A program made the position numbers and the translations under genes. The notes beneath the pieces were generated by a model. That model was not told the origin of the DNA. It did not search any database and saw only the letters and a list, made by a program, of their open reading frames with translations. Shown here one piece after another: positions 38,677 through 51,100 of a stretch of 64,000 bases of DNA. Numbering within the stretch: position 1 is the first letter of the stretch; the number at the start of each line of letters is the position of its first letter. Source of the stretch: Rhynchopus sp. YZ270_cl-10 (lineage: Eukaryota > Euglenozoa > Diplonemea > Diplonemida > Diplonemidae); contig OZ037849.1 of assembly GCA_964035575.1 (NCBI GenBank), forward strand, positions 1,364,001 to 1,428,000. The letters are read 5' to 3'.

Positions 38677-39612
38677 CTACAAGAAGGGGGGTGAGGGAAC
38701 GACAAGTGACACTTTGTTTCTTTTTTTGTTTGTGCAAAAGGGTGAATGAAGGAGGCGGGGGGGGGGAACTGAGGCCCGCCCTACCGACTCGAGCTCTGGA
38801 ACCGACCACATCTTATTTTTAAAAACAAAGGGGTGGGGTGGGGGGAGGGAACCGAACCACAGACCTCCCGCCTCTCTCCGAACGCTCACCCTGTCCGGGG
38901 TATTTTGTGAATTGTTGAAAATAAAAAGTAAAGGAAATGTTTGGACATAATGAGCAGGAGAAGGTGGGACAAAGCCGCGGTATATGGAGGGAGAAAAAGG
39001 GGGGAAGCAATAAAAAGGCCCCACCCTGATCCCCGACTGAACGAGGGAGGGTTGAAAAACTTTGGACCCGGGGAATGGGAGAGGGTGAAATGTTTGATTA
39101 GGGGCTTGGGGAGGTGGGTCCAAAGGAGGGGCAAAACAAACTGGGGAGAGAAAAAGGAGAAAAAACGGGGCTCTTGGCCCCTTCCACCCAAAAAATCCCG
39201 CCTCCCTTCCCCCCCGCCTTCGTTTACGCGCGATCTTCGTCTGTCCTTCGGCGTCCCGACCCCGGCGGTCGGGGGGGTCCACGCGGCCTAACCTTCCCGT
39301 GGCATGCCTCGCGGCGTAGCCGGTTCCCACTGGTGCGCAACCGTGTGTGGGTGGGAGGTGGTCCACCGTGCCGACAGCCTCGGGACCTTCTCTGCTTGTC
39401 CGACCGAGGTGTGGGGGGGGGAGCGGGGTCGAGTGTGCTACTGTTGTAGCAACCGCCGCTGACGTCGCTGACAGCGCATCCTTCGCCGTCTCATCCGTCG
39501 CCGCCGCCGCCGTCGCCGCCGTCGCGTCCTCCGCCGCCGCCGCGATTGCGACCATCAGTAGTGCCACTACTGATGTCGCCACTCTGTAGCGCGCGCTACC
39601 GAGTGTTGCCAT
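38677..39612 (-). CDS. Doubtful upstream frame of the LINE (ORF1 candidate)
   Basis: 311 codons from the ATG at 39612. The first 50 residues are Ala/Thr-rich and hydrophobic (SVVALLMVAIAAAAEDATA), like a signal peptide. The rest is Pro/Phe/Arg-rich with no nucleic-acid-binding motif. It starts 117 bp after the element's 5' end, which is a fitting place for ORF1, but composition is poor and it may be 5' UTR. Confidence 0.25.
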   Translation of the reverse strand: MATLGSARYRVATSVVALLMVAIAAAAEDATAATAAAATDETAKDALSATSAAVATTVAHSTPLPPPHLGRTSREGPEAVGTVDHLPPTHGCAPVGTGYAARHATGRLGRVDPPDRRGRDAEGQTKIARKRRRGGREAGFFGWKGPRAPFFLLFLSPVCFAPPLDPPPQAPNQTFHPLPFPGSKVFQPSLVQSGIRVGPFYCFPPFSPSIYRGFVPPSPAHYVQTFPLLFIFNNSQNTPDRVSVRREAGGLWFGSLPPPHPFVFKNKMWSVPELESVGRASVPPPRLLHSPFCTNKKRNKVSLVVPSPPFL

Positions 39613-39729
39613 TTTGGTTGGGCGGGGGAGACAAGGGGATGGGTGGTGGTGAGTGTGGGAGGGGTATACCAATGAAGTACAGAAACTGTAGCAATGAAGT
39701 ACAGAAACTGTAGCTTTAGAAATCGTTGG

Positions 39730-40115
39730 TTTTATGGCCGAAAACGCTCCAATATTTTCACGTACGTTGATTTTCACGTGGAAAAAAAAGTACTTTTTTT
39801 TTTTCAAAAAAAAAAAAGTACTTTTTTTCGTTTTTTTTTCGAAATCACGTAAATCACGTAAAATTTTTTTTCAAAAAACGTCACGTACGTGAAGTATCAC
39901 GTAACCCGATTTTTGGAAAAAAAGTACTTTTTTTTCGTCACGTACTTTCTACATCCATGGTACTTGATGCAAAAAAAAAAGTAATCAAGTACAAAAAAAG
40001 TGAAAGTACTTGAAGGAAAAAAAGTACTTGAAACAAGAAAAAAAATTTTTTTTCTTTTTTTTTTAAATCGATCAAGTACTTCATGGATGTAGAAAGTACT
40101 TCACGTACTTTTTTC
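39730..40115. repeat. Right part of the AAGTACTT fold-back repeat
   Basis: Positions 39730-39965 continue the match to 56490-56710 that was broken at 31261. It ends in CACGTACTTTCTACATCCATGG. A further inverted copy of the terminal motif lies at 40075-40110. Confidence 0.75.
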
Positions 40116-40224
40116 ATACAAGTAAAACGGACGTCACGGAAATGAAAAAAAAATGCTCGACCCACTGCCGTCGTTGCCGTGAAAAATAAAAAAAAACGGC
40201 CGTGAAAAAAAAGCGCCCTTTTTA

Positions 40225-40280
40225 TGTACAAAAATTTCACGGCCGTTAAAAAAAAACAACGGCCGTGAAATTTTTGTACA
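40225..40280. repeat. Perfect inverted repeat with 23-bp arms on CACGGCCGT
   Basis: The arms 40225-40247 and 40258-40280 are exact reverse complements with a 10-base A-rich loop. CACGGCCGTGA-type palindromes recur at 40190-40205 and at 41980-42090. Confidence 0.92.
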
Positions 40281-41344
40281 AGTCTTTGAAGGAACACACA
40301 GTGAAGTACGAGAAAAGGCGCCACTCAAGAACCATCCCACCTGATTTTTACCCCGCGGATAGGCGCGGGTAGGAATGTACAGACCAAACCCCACCCATTT
40401 CCCCCTATATTCCCACAACCCACCTGATTTTTACCCCTGAAGAAAAGGAGGGTAGGGCAGGAGAGGACCGGTTAAGTGATATCGCACAGAAAACTGCGCT
40501 GGGTACTGGGTACTCCTTGTAGGGTCTTGTTGCTTTTTGGCACATGTATTGTGTCCACGGTGTGTTGTGTTCACTGCTCTGAAGGTGCTGGCTCTCATCT
40601 ACCTGATGGGGTAAGTGACACAGCATCTGACCCGCCATCTGTAATCTTCTGGTTTCAACACTGTCTTTCAGTTCTGCATACTGAATTCGCAGCATCCCGA
40701 GCGTCTCACAACCTCTTAGTAGTCTTTGCCCGAGAAGGATGTGTGTGGACTCACTCAACCCCGTTCATCACTCTTGTGCCAAAGAAAACATCGGGCAAAC
40801 AGTACAAGTTCACGGGAGCAAAAGGGTGAACCCCTCCCTCTGCGCGTATCTCGCCAACGTAGCGAAGAAGATCCAGAGGTGTGCAGAACGTGATGCGGTC
40901 TATTTTCCGACAAAAAAGACGGAGGATAGTTGTTCAATGGTGCGCTGATTCTGTCGGAAGATTTTGCACTGGAAGCTGAAGAACACCGCAAATGGTTCAA
41001 CACAGATGAGGTTCGTCTCACAGTATTGATGTGTGTTCCACAACGGAAAGCCCATCAAATATGAGAAGAGTACTTTGCTCAAGAACCGGTTACAAGTGCT
41101 GAAACACGAGAAATATGCTACTCTGAAGAACCGGGAGCACGTACAAGTGCTCAGAAATGCCACAGCTCCAACTACAATTCACAGTAGGGTGAAAACATGG
41201 GCGGGCAGCGGGAGACCAGCGCAGTGAGGAGAGCCAGGAGCGCAGCAGGGCACGCAGGTGATGGTTTGGATAAGTCCATTTCCTGTGAGAGTGGAATCCG
41301 GTCGAAGTCATAGTGGGGACGGAACAAAGGTTGCAGCTGAGCTG
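40281..41344. other. Intergenic, no confident gene
   Basis: Several frames of 60-117 codons on both strands, none with a motif I recognise. ACCTGATTTTTACCCC repeats at 40340 and 40420. The composition (about 45% GC, without homopolymers) differs from the flanking repeats, so an old gene fragment is possible. Confidence 0.35.
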
Positions 41345-41613
41345 TTCTCCAGGCGTGAGTGGCAGATTGTTGATACGTTTTATTTTTCCTTCCTTCAAAA
41401 CTTCACACAACGCTTTTTTGGTCTTTGGGGGACACACAAGGTGCCAGGTTCTATGATAAGCACGGAACCACCCTGCACCTGTTTGTCATATTGTTTCCCG
41501 TGCAATACATGGAGAAACGTTTCGTACTCGAAACTAGGGCACATTGCATTGTATAAAGACCTCCGAGGCACCCCAAAAACTTCTCCAGGCGTGAGTGGCA
41601 GATTGTTGATACG
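41345..41613 (-). mobile_element. Retroposon-like repeat copy 3, flanked by 33-bp direct repeats
   Basis: TTCTCCAGGCGTGAGTGGCA + GATTGTTGATACG occurs at 41345-41377 and exactly again at 41581-41613. Between them lies a reverse-strand copy of the 2.4/30-kb repeat (41378-41540) with about 40 bp of extra 5' sequence. The A-rich 3' end (GGAAGGAAAAATAAAA) abuts the left direct repeat. This is the layout of a short retroposon with a long target duplication. Confidence 0.65.
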
Positions 41614-42110
41614 GAGGCTGTTGTTCAGAGACAATCGGTGTATGAGGATGCTCCCCATCAGACGCTGGAGGTAGCATCAATACTGTCCTTCAGGGCAGTA
41701 GGGATAACTCCACAGTTCGACACACAGTTAGGCCACGGCGACCTGTCAGCAGTTGTGACGGAGTGAAAACTAGGATCTGAGCGTATAGCATCGCAGGCAG
41801 GGCAGGACCACCATAAGTGCTCATTCGTGTCGTCAGCTTCCCGATCGCAGTGGGGCCGACTTTTTTTTGCACTTTTTATGTTGCTTTTACCCCCCCAAGA
41901 ATGACTTGGGAGGGATGGGAAAGGGGGTTGGCCCTGTCTACGAACGAAAAAGAAGAAACAAGCAAAAAGCGTGGAAATATTTCACGGCCGTGATCAATGC
42001 AAAATTTCACGGCCGTTAAATTTTTCAGATTTTCTTCACGGCCGTGACCTCCCCGACAAAAAAAAAATTTTCCCGTCGTGACGGCCGTTATACTTGTATG
42101 TTTTTTTTTT
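41614..42110. other. Intergenic before the satellite, with CACGGCCGTGA palindromes
   Basis: No gene seen. Palindromic CACGGCCGTG units lie at about 41982, 42008 (half-matched) and 42038, spaced roughly 27-30 bp, just before the satellite starts. Confidence 0.45.
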
Positions 42111-45100
42111 AACACCTCGTCCCGAATTTTTGTCCGAGAATACGATTACTAATTAGTTACTCCACTAAATAAATCGAGCAAAAATATGGTGAACTCAGCG
42201 GAGCCCGGTTTTAAAAGTGCCAAAAACGACCTTTTCGTTTTGACGCGTTGTGAGTTCCTCAAATGCAATTTTGAAGGGTAAAAAATTCGGGTTTTCTAAG
42301 CACAAGCAGTGTTAAGTCAAAAAATTTCGCGAAAAAAAAATAGATTTTTTTTGCGTTAAAAGCTCGGAACCCAGAAACGTCTAATGGCGAAGTTTTTTTC
42401 TGGTTTCGTTGCACCCTGTATTTTTACTAAAAAATCGAGACAAAGTGATTTTTACCTGGATTTTTGCCTGTATTTTACTAGGGATTTTCCCTTAGTAAAA
42501 TACAGGGGAATTATCTAACACCTCGTCCCGAATTTTTGTCCGAGAATACGATTACTAATTAGTTACTCCACTAAATAAATCGAGCAAAAATATGGTGAAC
42601 TCAGCGGAGCCCGGTTTTAAAAGTGCCAAAAACGACCTTTTCGTTTTGACGCGTTGTGAGTTCCTCAAATGCAATTTTGAAGGGTAAAAAATTCGGGTTT
42701 TCTAAGCACAAGCAGTGTTAAGTCAAAAAATTTCGCGAAAAAAAAATAGATTTTTTTTGCGTTAAAAGCTCGGAACCCAGAAACGTCTAATGGCGAAGTT
42801 TTTTTCTGGTTTCGTTGCACCCTGTATTTTTACTAAAAAATCGAGACAAAGTGATTTTTACCTGGATTTTTGCCTGTATTTTACTAGGGATTTTCCCTTA
42901 GTAAAATACAGGGGAATTATCTAACACCTCGTCCCGAATTTTTGTCCGAGAATACGATTACTAATTAGTTACTCCACTAAATAAATCGAGCAAAAATATG
43001 GTGAACTCAGCGGAGCCCGGTTTTAAAAGTGCCAAAAACGACCTTTTCGTTTTGACGCGTTGTGAGTTCCTCAAATGCAATTTTGAAGGGTAAAAAATTC
43101 GGGTTTTCTAAGCACAAGCAGTGTTAAGTCAAAAAATTTCGCGAAAAAAAAATAGATTTTTTTTGCGTTAAAAGCTCGGAACCCAGAAACGTCTAATGGC
43201 GAAGTTTTTTTCTGGTTTCGTTGCACCCTGTATTTTTACTAAAAAATCGAGACAAAGTGATTTTTACCTGGATTTTTGCCTGTATTTTACTAGGGATTTT
43301 CCCTTAGTAAAATACAGGGGAATTATCTAACACCTCGTCCCGAATTTTTGTCCGAGAATACGATTACTAATTAGTTACTCCACTAAATAAATCGAGCAAA
43401 AATATGGTGAACTCAGCGGAGCCCGGTTTTAAAAGTGCCAAAAACGACCTTTTCGTTTTGACGCGTTGTGAGTTCCTCAAATGCAATTTTGAAGGGTAAA
43501 AAATTCGGGTTTTCTAAGCACAAGCAGTGTTAAGTCAAAAAATTTCGCGAAAAAAAAATAGATTTTTTTTGCGTTAAAAGCTCGGAACCCAGAAACGTCT
43601 AATGGCGAAGTTTTTTTCTGGTTTCGTTGCACCCTGTATTTTTACTAAAAAATCGAGACAAAGTGATTTTTACCTGGATTTTTGCCTGTATTTTACTAGG
43701 GATTTTCCCTTAGTAAAATACAGGGGAATTATCTAACACCTCGTCCCGAATTTTTGTCCGAGAATACGATTACTAATTAGTTACTCCACTAAATAAATCG
43801 AGCAAAAATATGGTGAACTCAGCGGAGCCCGGTTTTAAAAGTGCCAAAAACGACCTTTTCGTTTTGACGCGTTGTGAGTTCCTCAAATGCAATTTTGAAG
43901 GGTAAAAAATTCGGGTTTTCTAAGCACAAGCAGTGTTAAGTCAAAAAATTTCGCGAAAAAAAAATAGATTTTTTTTGCGTTAAAAGCTCGGAACCCAGAA
44001 ACGTCTAATGGCGAAGTTTTTTTCTGGTTTCGTTGCACCCTGTATTTTTACTAAAAAATCGAGACAAAGTGATTTTTACCTGGATTTTTGCCTGTATTTT
44101 ACTAGGGATTTTCCCTTAGTAAAATACAGGGGAATTATCTAACACCTCGTCCCGAATTTTTGTCCGAGAATACGATTACTAATTAGTTACTCCACTAAAT
44201 AAATCGAGCAAAAATATGGTGAACTCAGCGGAGCCCGGTTTTAAAAGTGCCAAAAACGACCTTTTCGTTTTGACGCGTTGTGAGTTCCTCAAATGCAATT
44301 TTGAAGGGTAAAAAATTCGGGTTTTCTAAGCACAAGCAGTGTTAAGTCAAAAAATTTCGCGAAAAAAAAATAGATTTTTTTTGCGTTAAAAGCTCGGAAC
44401 CCAGAAACGTCTAATGGCGAAGTTTTTTTCTGGTTTCGTTGCACCCTGTATTTTTACTAAAAAATCGAGACAAAGTGATTTTTACCTGGATTTTTGCCTG
44501 TATTTTACTAGGGATTTTCCCTTAGTAAAATACAGGGGAATTATCTAACACCTCGTCCCGAATTTTTGTCCGAGAATACGATTACTAATTAGTTACTCCA
44601 CTAAATAAATCGAGCAAAAATATGGTGAACTCAGCGGAGCCCGGTTTTAAAAGTGCCAAAAACGACCTTTTCGTTTTGACGCGTTGTGAGTTCCTCAAAT
44701 GCAATTTTGAAGGGTAAAAAATTCGGGTTTTCTAAGCACAAGCAGTGTTAAGTCAAAAAATTTCGCGAAAAAAAAATAGATTTTTTTTGCGTTAAAAGCT
44801 CGGAACCCAGAAACGTCTAATGGCGAAGTTTTTTTCTGGTTTCGTTGCACCCTGTATTTTTACTAAAAAATCGAGACAAAGTGATTTTTACCTGGATTTT
44901 TGCCTGTATTTTACTAGGGATTTTCCCTTAGTAAAATACAGGGGAATTATCTAACACCTCGTCCCGAATTTTTGTCCGAGAATACGATTACTAATTAGTT
45001 ACTCCACTAAATAAATCGAGCAAAAATATGGTGAACTCAGCGGAGCCCGGTTTTAAAAGTGCCAAAAACGACCTTTTCGTTTTGACGCGTTGTGAGTTCC

Positions 45101-48100
45101 TCAAATGCAATTTTGAAGGGTAAAAAATTCGGGTTTTCTAAGCACAAGCAGTGTTAAGTCAAAAAATTTCGCGAAAAAAAAATAGATTTTTTTTGCGTTA
45201 AAAGCTCGGAACCCAGAAACGTCTAATGGCGAAGTTTTTTTCTGGTTTCGTTGCACCCTGTATTTTTACTAAAAAATCGAGACAAAGTGATTTTTACCTG
45301 GATTTTTGCCTGTATTTTACTAGGGATTTTCCCTTAGTAAAATACAGGGGAATTATCTAACACCTCGTCCCGAATTTTTGTCCGAGAATACGATTACTAA
45401 TTAGTTACTCCACTAAATAAATCGAGCAAAAATATGGTGAACTCAGCGGAGCCCGGTTTTAAAAGTGCCAAAAACGACCTTTTCGTTTTGACGCGTTGTG
45501 AGTTCCTCAAATGCAATTTTGAAGGGTAAAAAATTCGGGTTTTCTAAGCACAAGCAGTGTTAAGTCAAAAAATTTCGCGAAAAAAAAATAGATTTTTTTT
45601 GCGTTAAAAGCTCGGAACCCAGAAACGTCTAATGGCGAAGTTTTTTTCTGGTTTCGTTGCACCCTGTATTTTTACTAAAAAATCGAGACAAAGTGATTTT
45701 TACCTGGATTTTTGCCTGTATTTTACTAGGGATTTTCCCTTAGTAAAATACAGGGGAATTATCTAACACCTCGTCCCGAATTTTTGTCCGAGAATACGAT
45801 TACTAATTAGTTACTCCACTAAATAAATCGAGCAAAAATATGGTGAACTCAGCGGAGCCCGGTTTTAAAAGTGCCAAAAACGACCTTTTCGTTTTGACGC
45901 GTTGTGAGTTCCTCAAATGCAATTTTGAAGGGTAAAAAATTCGGGTTTTCTAAGCACAAGCAGTGTTAAGTCAAAAAATTTCGCGAAAAAAAAATAGATT
46001 TTTTTTGCGTTAAAAGCTCGGAACCCAGAAACGTCTAATGGCGAAGTTTTTTTCTGGTTTCGTTGCACCCTGTATTTTTACTAAAAAATCGAGACAAAGT
46101 GATTTTTACCTGGATTTTTGCCTGTATTTTACTAGGGATTTTCCCTTAGTAAAATACAGGGGAATTATCTAACACCTCGTCCCGAATTTTTGTCCGAGAA
46201 TACGATTACTAATTAGTTACTCCACTAAATAAATCGAGCAAAAATATGGTGAACTCAGCGGAGCCCGGTTTTAAAAGTGCCAAAAACGACCTTTTCGTTT
46301 TGACGCGTTGTGAGTTCCTCAAATGCAATTTTGAAGGGTAAAAAATTCGGGTTTTCTAAGCACAAGCAGTGTTAAGTCAAAAAATTTCGCGAAAAAAAAA
46401 TAGATTTTTTTTGCGTTAAAAGCTCGGAACCCAGAAACGTCTAATGGCGAAGTTTTTTTCTGGTTTCGTTGCACCCTGTATTTTTACTAAAAAATCGAGA
46501 CAAAGTGATTTTTACCTGGATTTTTGCCTGTATTTTACTAGGGATTTTCCCTTAGTAAAATACAGGGGAATTATCTAACACCTCGTCCCGAATTTTTGTC
46601 CGAGAATACGATTACTAATTAGTTACTCCACTAAATAAATCGAGCAAAAATATGGTGAACTCAGCGGAGCCCGGTTTTAAAAGTGCCAAAAACGACCTTT
46701 TCGTTTTGACGCGTTGTGAGTTCCTCAAATGCAATTTTGAAGGGTAAAAAATTCGGGTTTTCTAAGCACAAGCAGTGTTAAGTCAAAAAATTTCGCGAAA
46801 AAAAAATAGATTTTTTTTGCGTTAAAAGCTCGGAACCCAGAAACGTCTAATGGCGAAGTTTTTTTCTGGTTTCGTTGCACCCTGTATTTTTACTAAAAAA
46901 TCGAGACAAAGTGATTTTTACCTGGATTTTTGCCTGTATTTTACTAGGGATTTTCCCTTAGTAAAATACAGGGGAATTATCTAACACCTCGTCCCGAATT
47001 TTTGTCCGAGAATACGATTACTAATTAGTTACTCCACTAAATAAATCGAGCAAAAATATGGTGAACTCAGCGGAGCCCGGTTTTAAAAGTGCCAAAAACG
47101 ACCTTTTCGTTTTGACGCGTTGTGAGTTCCTCAAATGCAATTTTGAAGGGTAAAAAATTCGGGTTTTCTAAGCACAAGCAGTGTTAAGTCAAAAAATTTC
47201 GCGAAAAAAAAATAGATTTTTTTTGCGTTAAAAGCTCGGAACCCAGAAACGTCTAATGGCGAAGTTTTTTTCTGGTTTCGTTGCACCCTGTATTTTTACT
47301 AAAAAATCGAGACAAAGTGATTTTTACCTGGATTTTTGCCTGTATTTTACTAGGGATTTTCCCTTAGTAAAATACAGGGGAATTATCTAACACCTCGTCC
47401 CGAATTTTTGTCCGAGAATACGATTACTAATTAGTTACTCCACTAAATAAATCGAGCAAAAATATGGTGAACTCAGCGGAGCCCGGTTTTAAAAGTGCCA
47501 AAAACGACCTTTTCGTTTTGACGCGTTGTGAGTTCCTCAAATGCAATTTTGAAGGGTAAAAAATTCGGGTTTTCTAAGCACAAGCAGTGTTAAGTCAAAA
47601 AATTTCGCGAAAAAAAAATAGATTTTTTTTGCGTTAAAAGCTCGGAACCCAGAAACGTCTAATGGCGAAGTTTTTTTCTGGTTTCGTTGCACCCTGTATT
47701 TTTACTAAAAAATCGAGACAAAGTGATTTTTACCTGGATTTTTGCCTGTATTTTACTAGGGATTTTCCCTTAGTAAAATACAGGGGAATTATCTAACACC
47801 TCGTCCCGAATTTTTGTCCGAGAATACGATTACTAATTAGTTACTCCACTAAATAAATCGAGCAAAAATATGGTGAACTCAGCGGAGCCCGGTTTTAAAA
47901 GTGCCAAAAACGACCTTTTCGTTTTGACGCGTTGTGAGTTCCTCAAATGCAATTTTGAAGGGTAAAAAATTCGGGTTTTCTAAGCACAAGCAGTGTTAAG
48001 TCAAAAAATTTCGCGAAAAAAAAATAGATTTTTTTTGCGTTAAAAGCTCGGAACCCAGAAACGTCTAATGGCGAAGTTTTTTTCTGGTTTCGTTGCACCC

Positions 48101-51100
48101 TGTATTTTTACTAAAAAATCGAGACAAAGTGATTTTTACCTGGATTTTTGCCTGTATTTTACTAGGGATTTTCCCTTAGTAAAATACAGGGGAATTATCT
48201 AACACCTCGTCCCGAATTTTTGTCCGAGAATACGATTACTAATTAGTTACTCCACTAAATAAATCGAGCAAAAATATGGTGAACTCAGCGGAGCCCGGTT
48301 TTAAAAGTGCCAAAAACGACCTTTTCGTTTTGACGCGTTGTGAGTTCCTCAAATGCAATTTTGAAGGGTAAAAAATTCGGGTTTTCTAAGCACAAGCAGT
48401 GTTAAGTCAAAAAATTTCGCGAAAAAAAAATAGATTTTTTTTGCGTTAAAAGCTCGGAACCCAGAAACGTCTAATGGCGAAGTTTTTTTCTGGTTTCGTT
48501 GCACCCTGTATTTTTACTAAAAAATCGAGACAAAGTGATTTTTACCTGGATTTTTGCCTGTATTTTACTAGGGATTTTCCCTTAGTAAAATACAGGGGAA
48601 TTATCTAACACCTCGTCCCGAATTTTTGTCCGAGAATACGATTACTAATTAGTTACTCCACTAAATAAATCGAGCAAAAATATGGTGAACTCAGCGGAGC
48701 CCGGTTTTAAAAGTGCCAAAAACGACCTTTTCGTTTTGACGCGTTGTGAGTTCCTCAAATGCAATTTTGAAGGGTAAAAAATTCGGGTTTTCTAAGCACA
48801 AGCAGTGTTAAGTCAAAAAATTTCGCGAAAAAAAAATAGATTTTTTTTGCGTTAAAAGCTCGGAACCCAGAAACGTCTAATGGCGAAGTTTTTTTCTGGT
48901 TTCGTTGCACCCTGTATTTTTACTAAAAAATCGAGACAAAGTGATTTTTACCTGGATTTTTGCCTGTATTTTACTAGGGATTTTCCCTTAGTAAAATACA
49001 GGGGAATTATCTAACACCTCGTCCCGAATTTTTGTCCGAGAATACGATTACTAATTAGTTACTCCACTAAATAAATCGAGCAAAAATATGGTGAACTCAG
49101 CGGAGCCCGGTTTTAAAAGTGCCAAAAACGACCTTTTCGTTTTGACGCGTTGTGAGTTCCTCAAATGCAATTTTGAAGGGTAAAAAATTCGGGTTTTCTA
49201 AGCACAAGCAGTGTTAAGTCAAAAAATTTCGCGAAAAAAAAATAGATTTTTTTTGCGTTAAAAGCTCGGAACCCAGAAACGTCTAATGGCGAAGTTTTTT
49301 TCTGGTTTCGTTGCACCCTGTATTTTTACTAAAAAATCGAGACAAAGTGATTTTTACCTGGATTTTTGCCTGTATTTTACTAGGGATTTTCCCTTAGTAA
49401 AATACAGGGGAATTATCTAACACCTCGTCCCGAATTTTTGTCCGAGAATACGATTACTAATTAGTTACTCCACTAAATAAATCGAGCAAAAATATGGTGA
49501 ACTCAGCGGAGCCCGGTTTTAAAAGTGCCAAAAACGACCTTTTCGTTTTGACGCGTTGTGAGTTCCTCAAATGCAATTTTGAAGGGTAAAAAATTCGGGT
49601 TTTCTAAGCACAAGCAGTGTTAAGTCAAAAAATTTCGCGAAAAAAAAATAGATTTTTTTTGCGTTAAAAGCTCGGAACCCAGAAACGTCTAATGGCGAAG
49701 TTTTTTTCTGGTTTCGTTGCACCCTGTATTTTTACTAAAAAATCGAGACAAAGTGATTTTTACCTGGATTTTTGCCTGTATTTTACTAGGGATTTTCCCT
49801 TAGTAAAATACAGGGGAATTATCTAACACCTCGTCCCGAATTTTTGTCCGAGAATACGATTACTAATTAGTTACTCCACTAAATAAATCGAGCAAAAATA
49901 TGGTGAACTCAGCGGAGCCCGGTTTTAAAAGTGCCAAAAACGACCTTTTCGTTTTGACGCGTTGTGAGTTCCTCAAATGCAATTTTGAAGGGTAAAAAAT
50001 TCGGGTTTTCTAAGCACAAGCAGTGTTAAGTCAAAAAATTTCGCGAAAAAAAAATAGATTTTTTTTGCGTTAAAAGCTCGGAACCCAGAAACGTCTAATG
50101 GCGAAGTTTTTTTCTGGTTTCGTTGCACCCTGTATTTTTACTAAAAAATCGAGACAAAGTGATTTTTACCTGGATTTTTGCCTGTATTTTACTAGGGATT
50201 TTCCCTTAGTAAAATACAGGGGAATTATCTAACACCTCGTCCCGAATTTTTGTCCGAGAATACGATTACTAATTAGTTACTCCACTAAATAAATCGAGCA
50301 AAAATATGGTGAACTCAGCGGAGCCCGGTTTTAAAAGTGCCAAAAACGACCTTTTCGTTTTGACGCGTTGTGAGTTCCTCAAATGCAATTTTGAAGGGTA
50401 AAAAATTCGGGTTTTCTAAGCACAAGCAGTGTTAAGTCAAAAAATTTCGCGAAAAAAAAATAGATTTTTTTTGCGTTAAAAGCTCGGAACCCAGAAACGT
50501 CTAATGGCGAAGTTTTTTTCTGGTTTCGTTGCACCCTGTATTTTTACTAAAAAATCGAGACAAAGTGATTTTTACCTGGATTTTTGCCTGTATTTTACTA
50601 GGGATTTTCCCTTAGTAAAATACAGGGGAATTATCTAACACCTCGTCCCGAATTTTTGTCCGAGAATACGATTACTAATTAGTTACTCCACTAAATAAAT
50701 CGAGCAAAAATATGGTGAACTCAGCGGAGCCCGGTTTTAAAAGTGCCAAAAACGACCTTTTCGTTTTGACGCGTTGTGAGTTCCTCAAATGCAATTTTGA
50801 AGGGTAAAAAATTCGGGTTTTCTAAGCACAAGCAGTGTTAAGTCAAAAAATTTCGCGAAAAAAAAATAGATTTTTTTTGCGTTAAAAGCTCGGAACCCAG
50901 AAACGTCTAATGGCGAAGTTTTTTTCTGGTTTCGTTGCACCCTGTATTTTTACTAAAAAATCGAGACAAAGTGATTTTTACCTGGATTTTTGCCTGTATT
51001 TTACTAGGGATTTTCCCTTAGTAAAATACAGGGGAATTATCTAACACCTCGTCCCGAATTTTTGTCCGAGAATACGATTACTAATTAGTTACTCCACTAA

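Larger units (their letters stand above)
31262..39729 (-). mobile_element. Near full-length LINE (non-LTR retrotransposon) with OTU-like domains, 8.5 kb
   Basis: Boundaries come from comparison with the uninterrupted target copy at 56286-56755. The match stops after TTTTTAT (31255-31261) and resumes with TTTTAT (39730-39735), so TTTTAT is duplicated. At the left edge there is a T12 run, which is a poly(A) tail on the element's reverse strand, as expected from target-primed reverse transcription. Inside are one large frame (31595-38632), a doubtful upstream frame (38677-39612), and a 3' UTR of about 330 bp. The endonuclease is of the restriction-like type placed after the reverse transcriptase, as in early-branching LINE groups (CRE, R2, NeSL and relatives). 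The clade was not determined. The long open frame and exact tail suggest a recent insertion. Confidence 0.88.

Noticed and set aside
31262-39729. LTR or virus-like element instead of a LINE
   Set aside because: No long terminal repeats, no capsid, protease or integrase motif. It has a poly(A) tail, short target duplication and a restriction-like endonuclease behind the reverse transcriptase.
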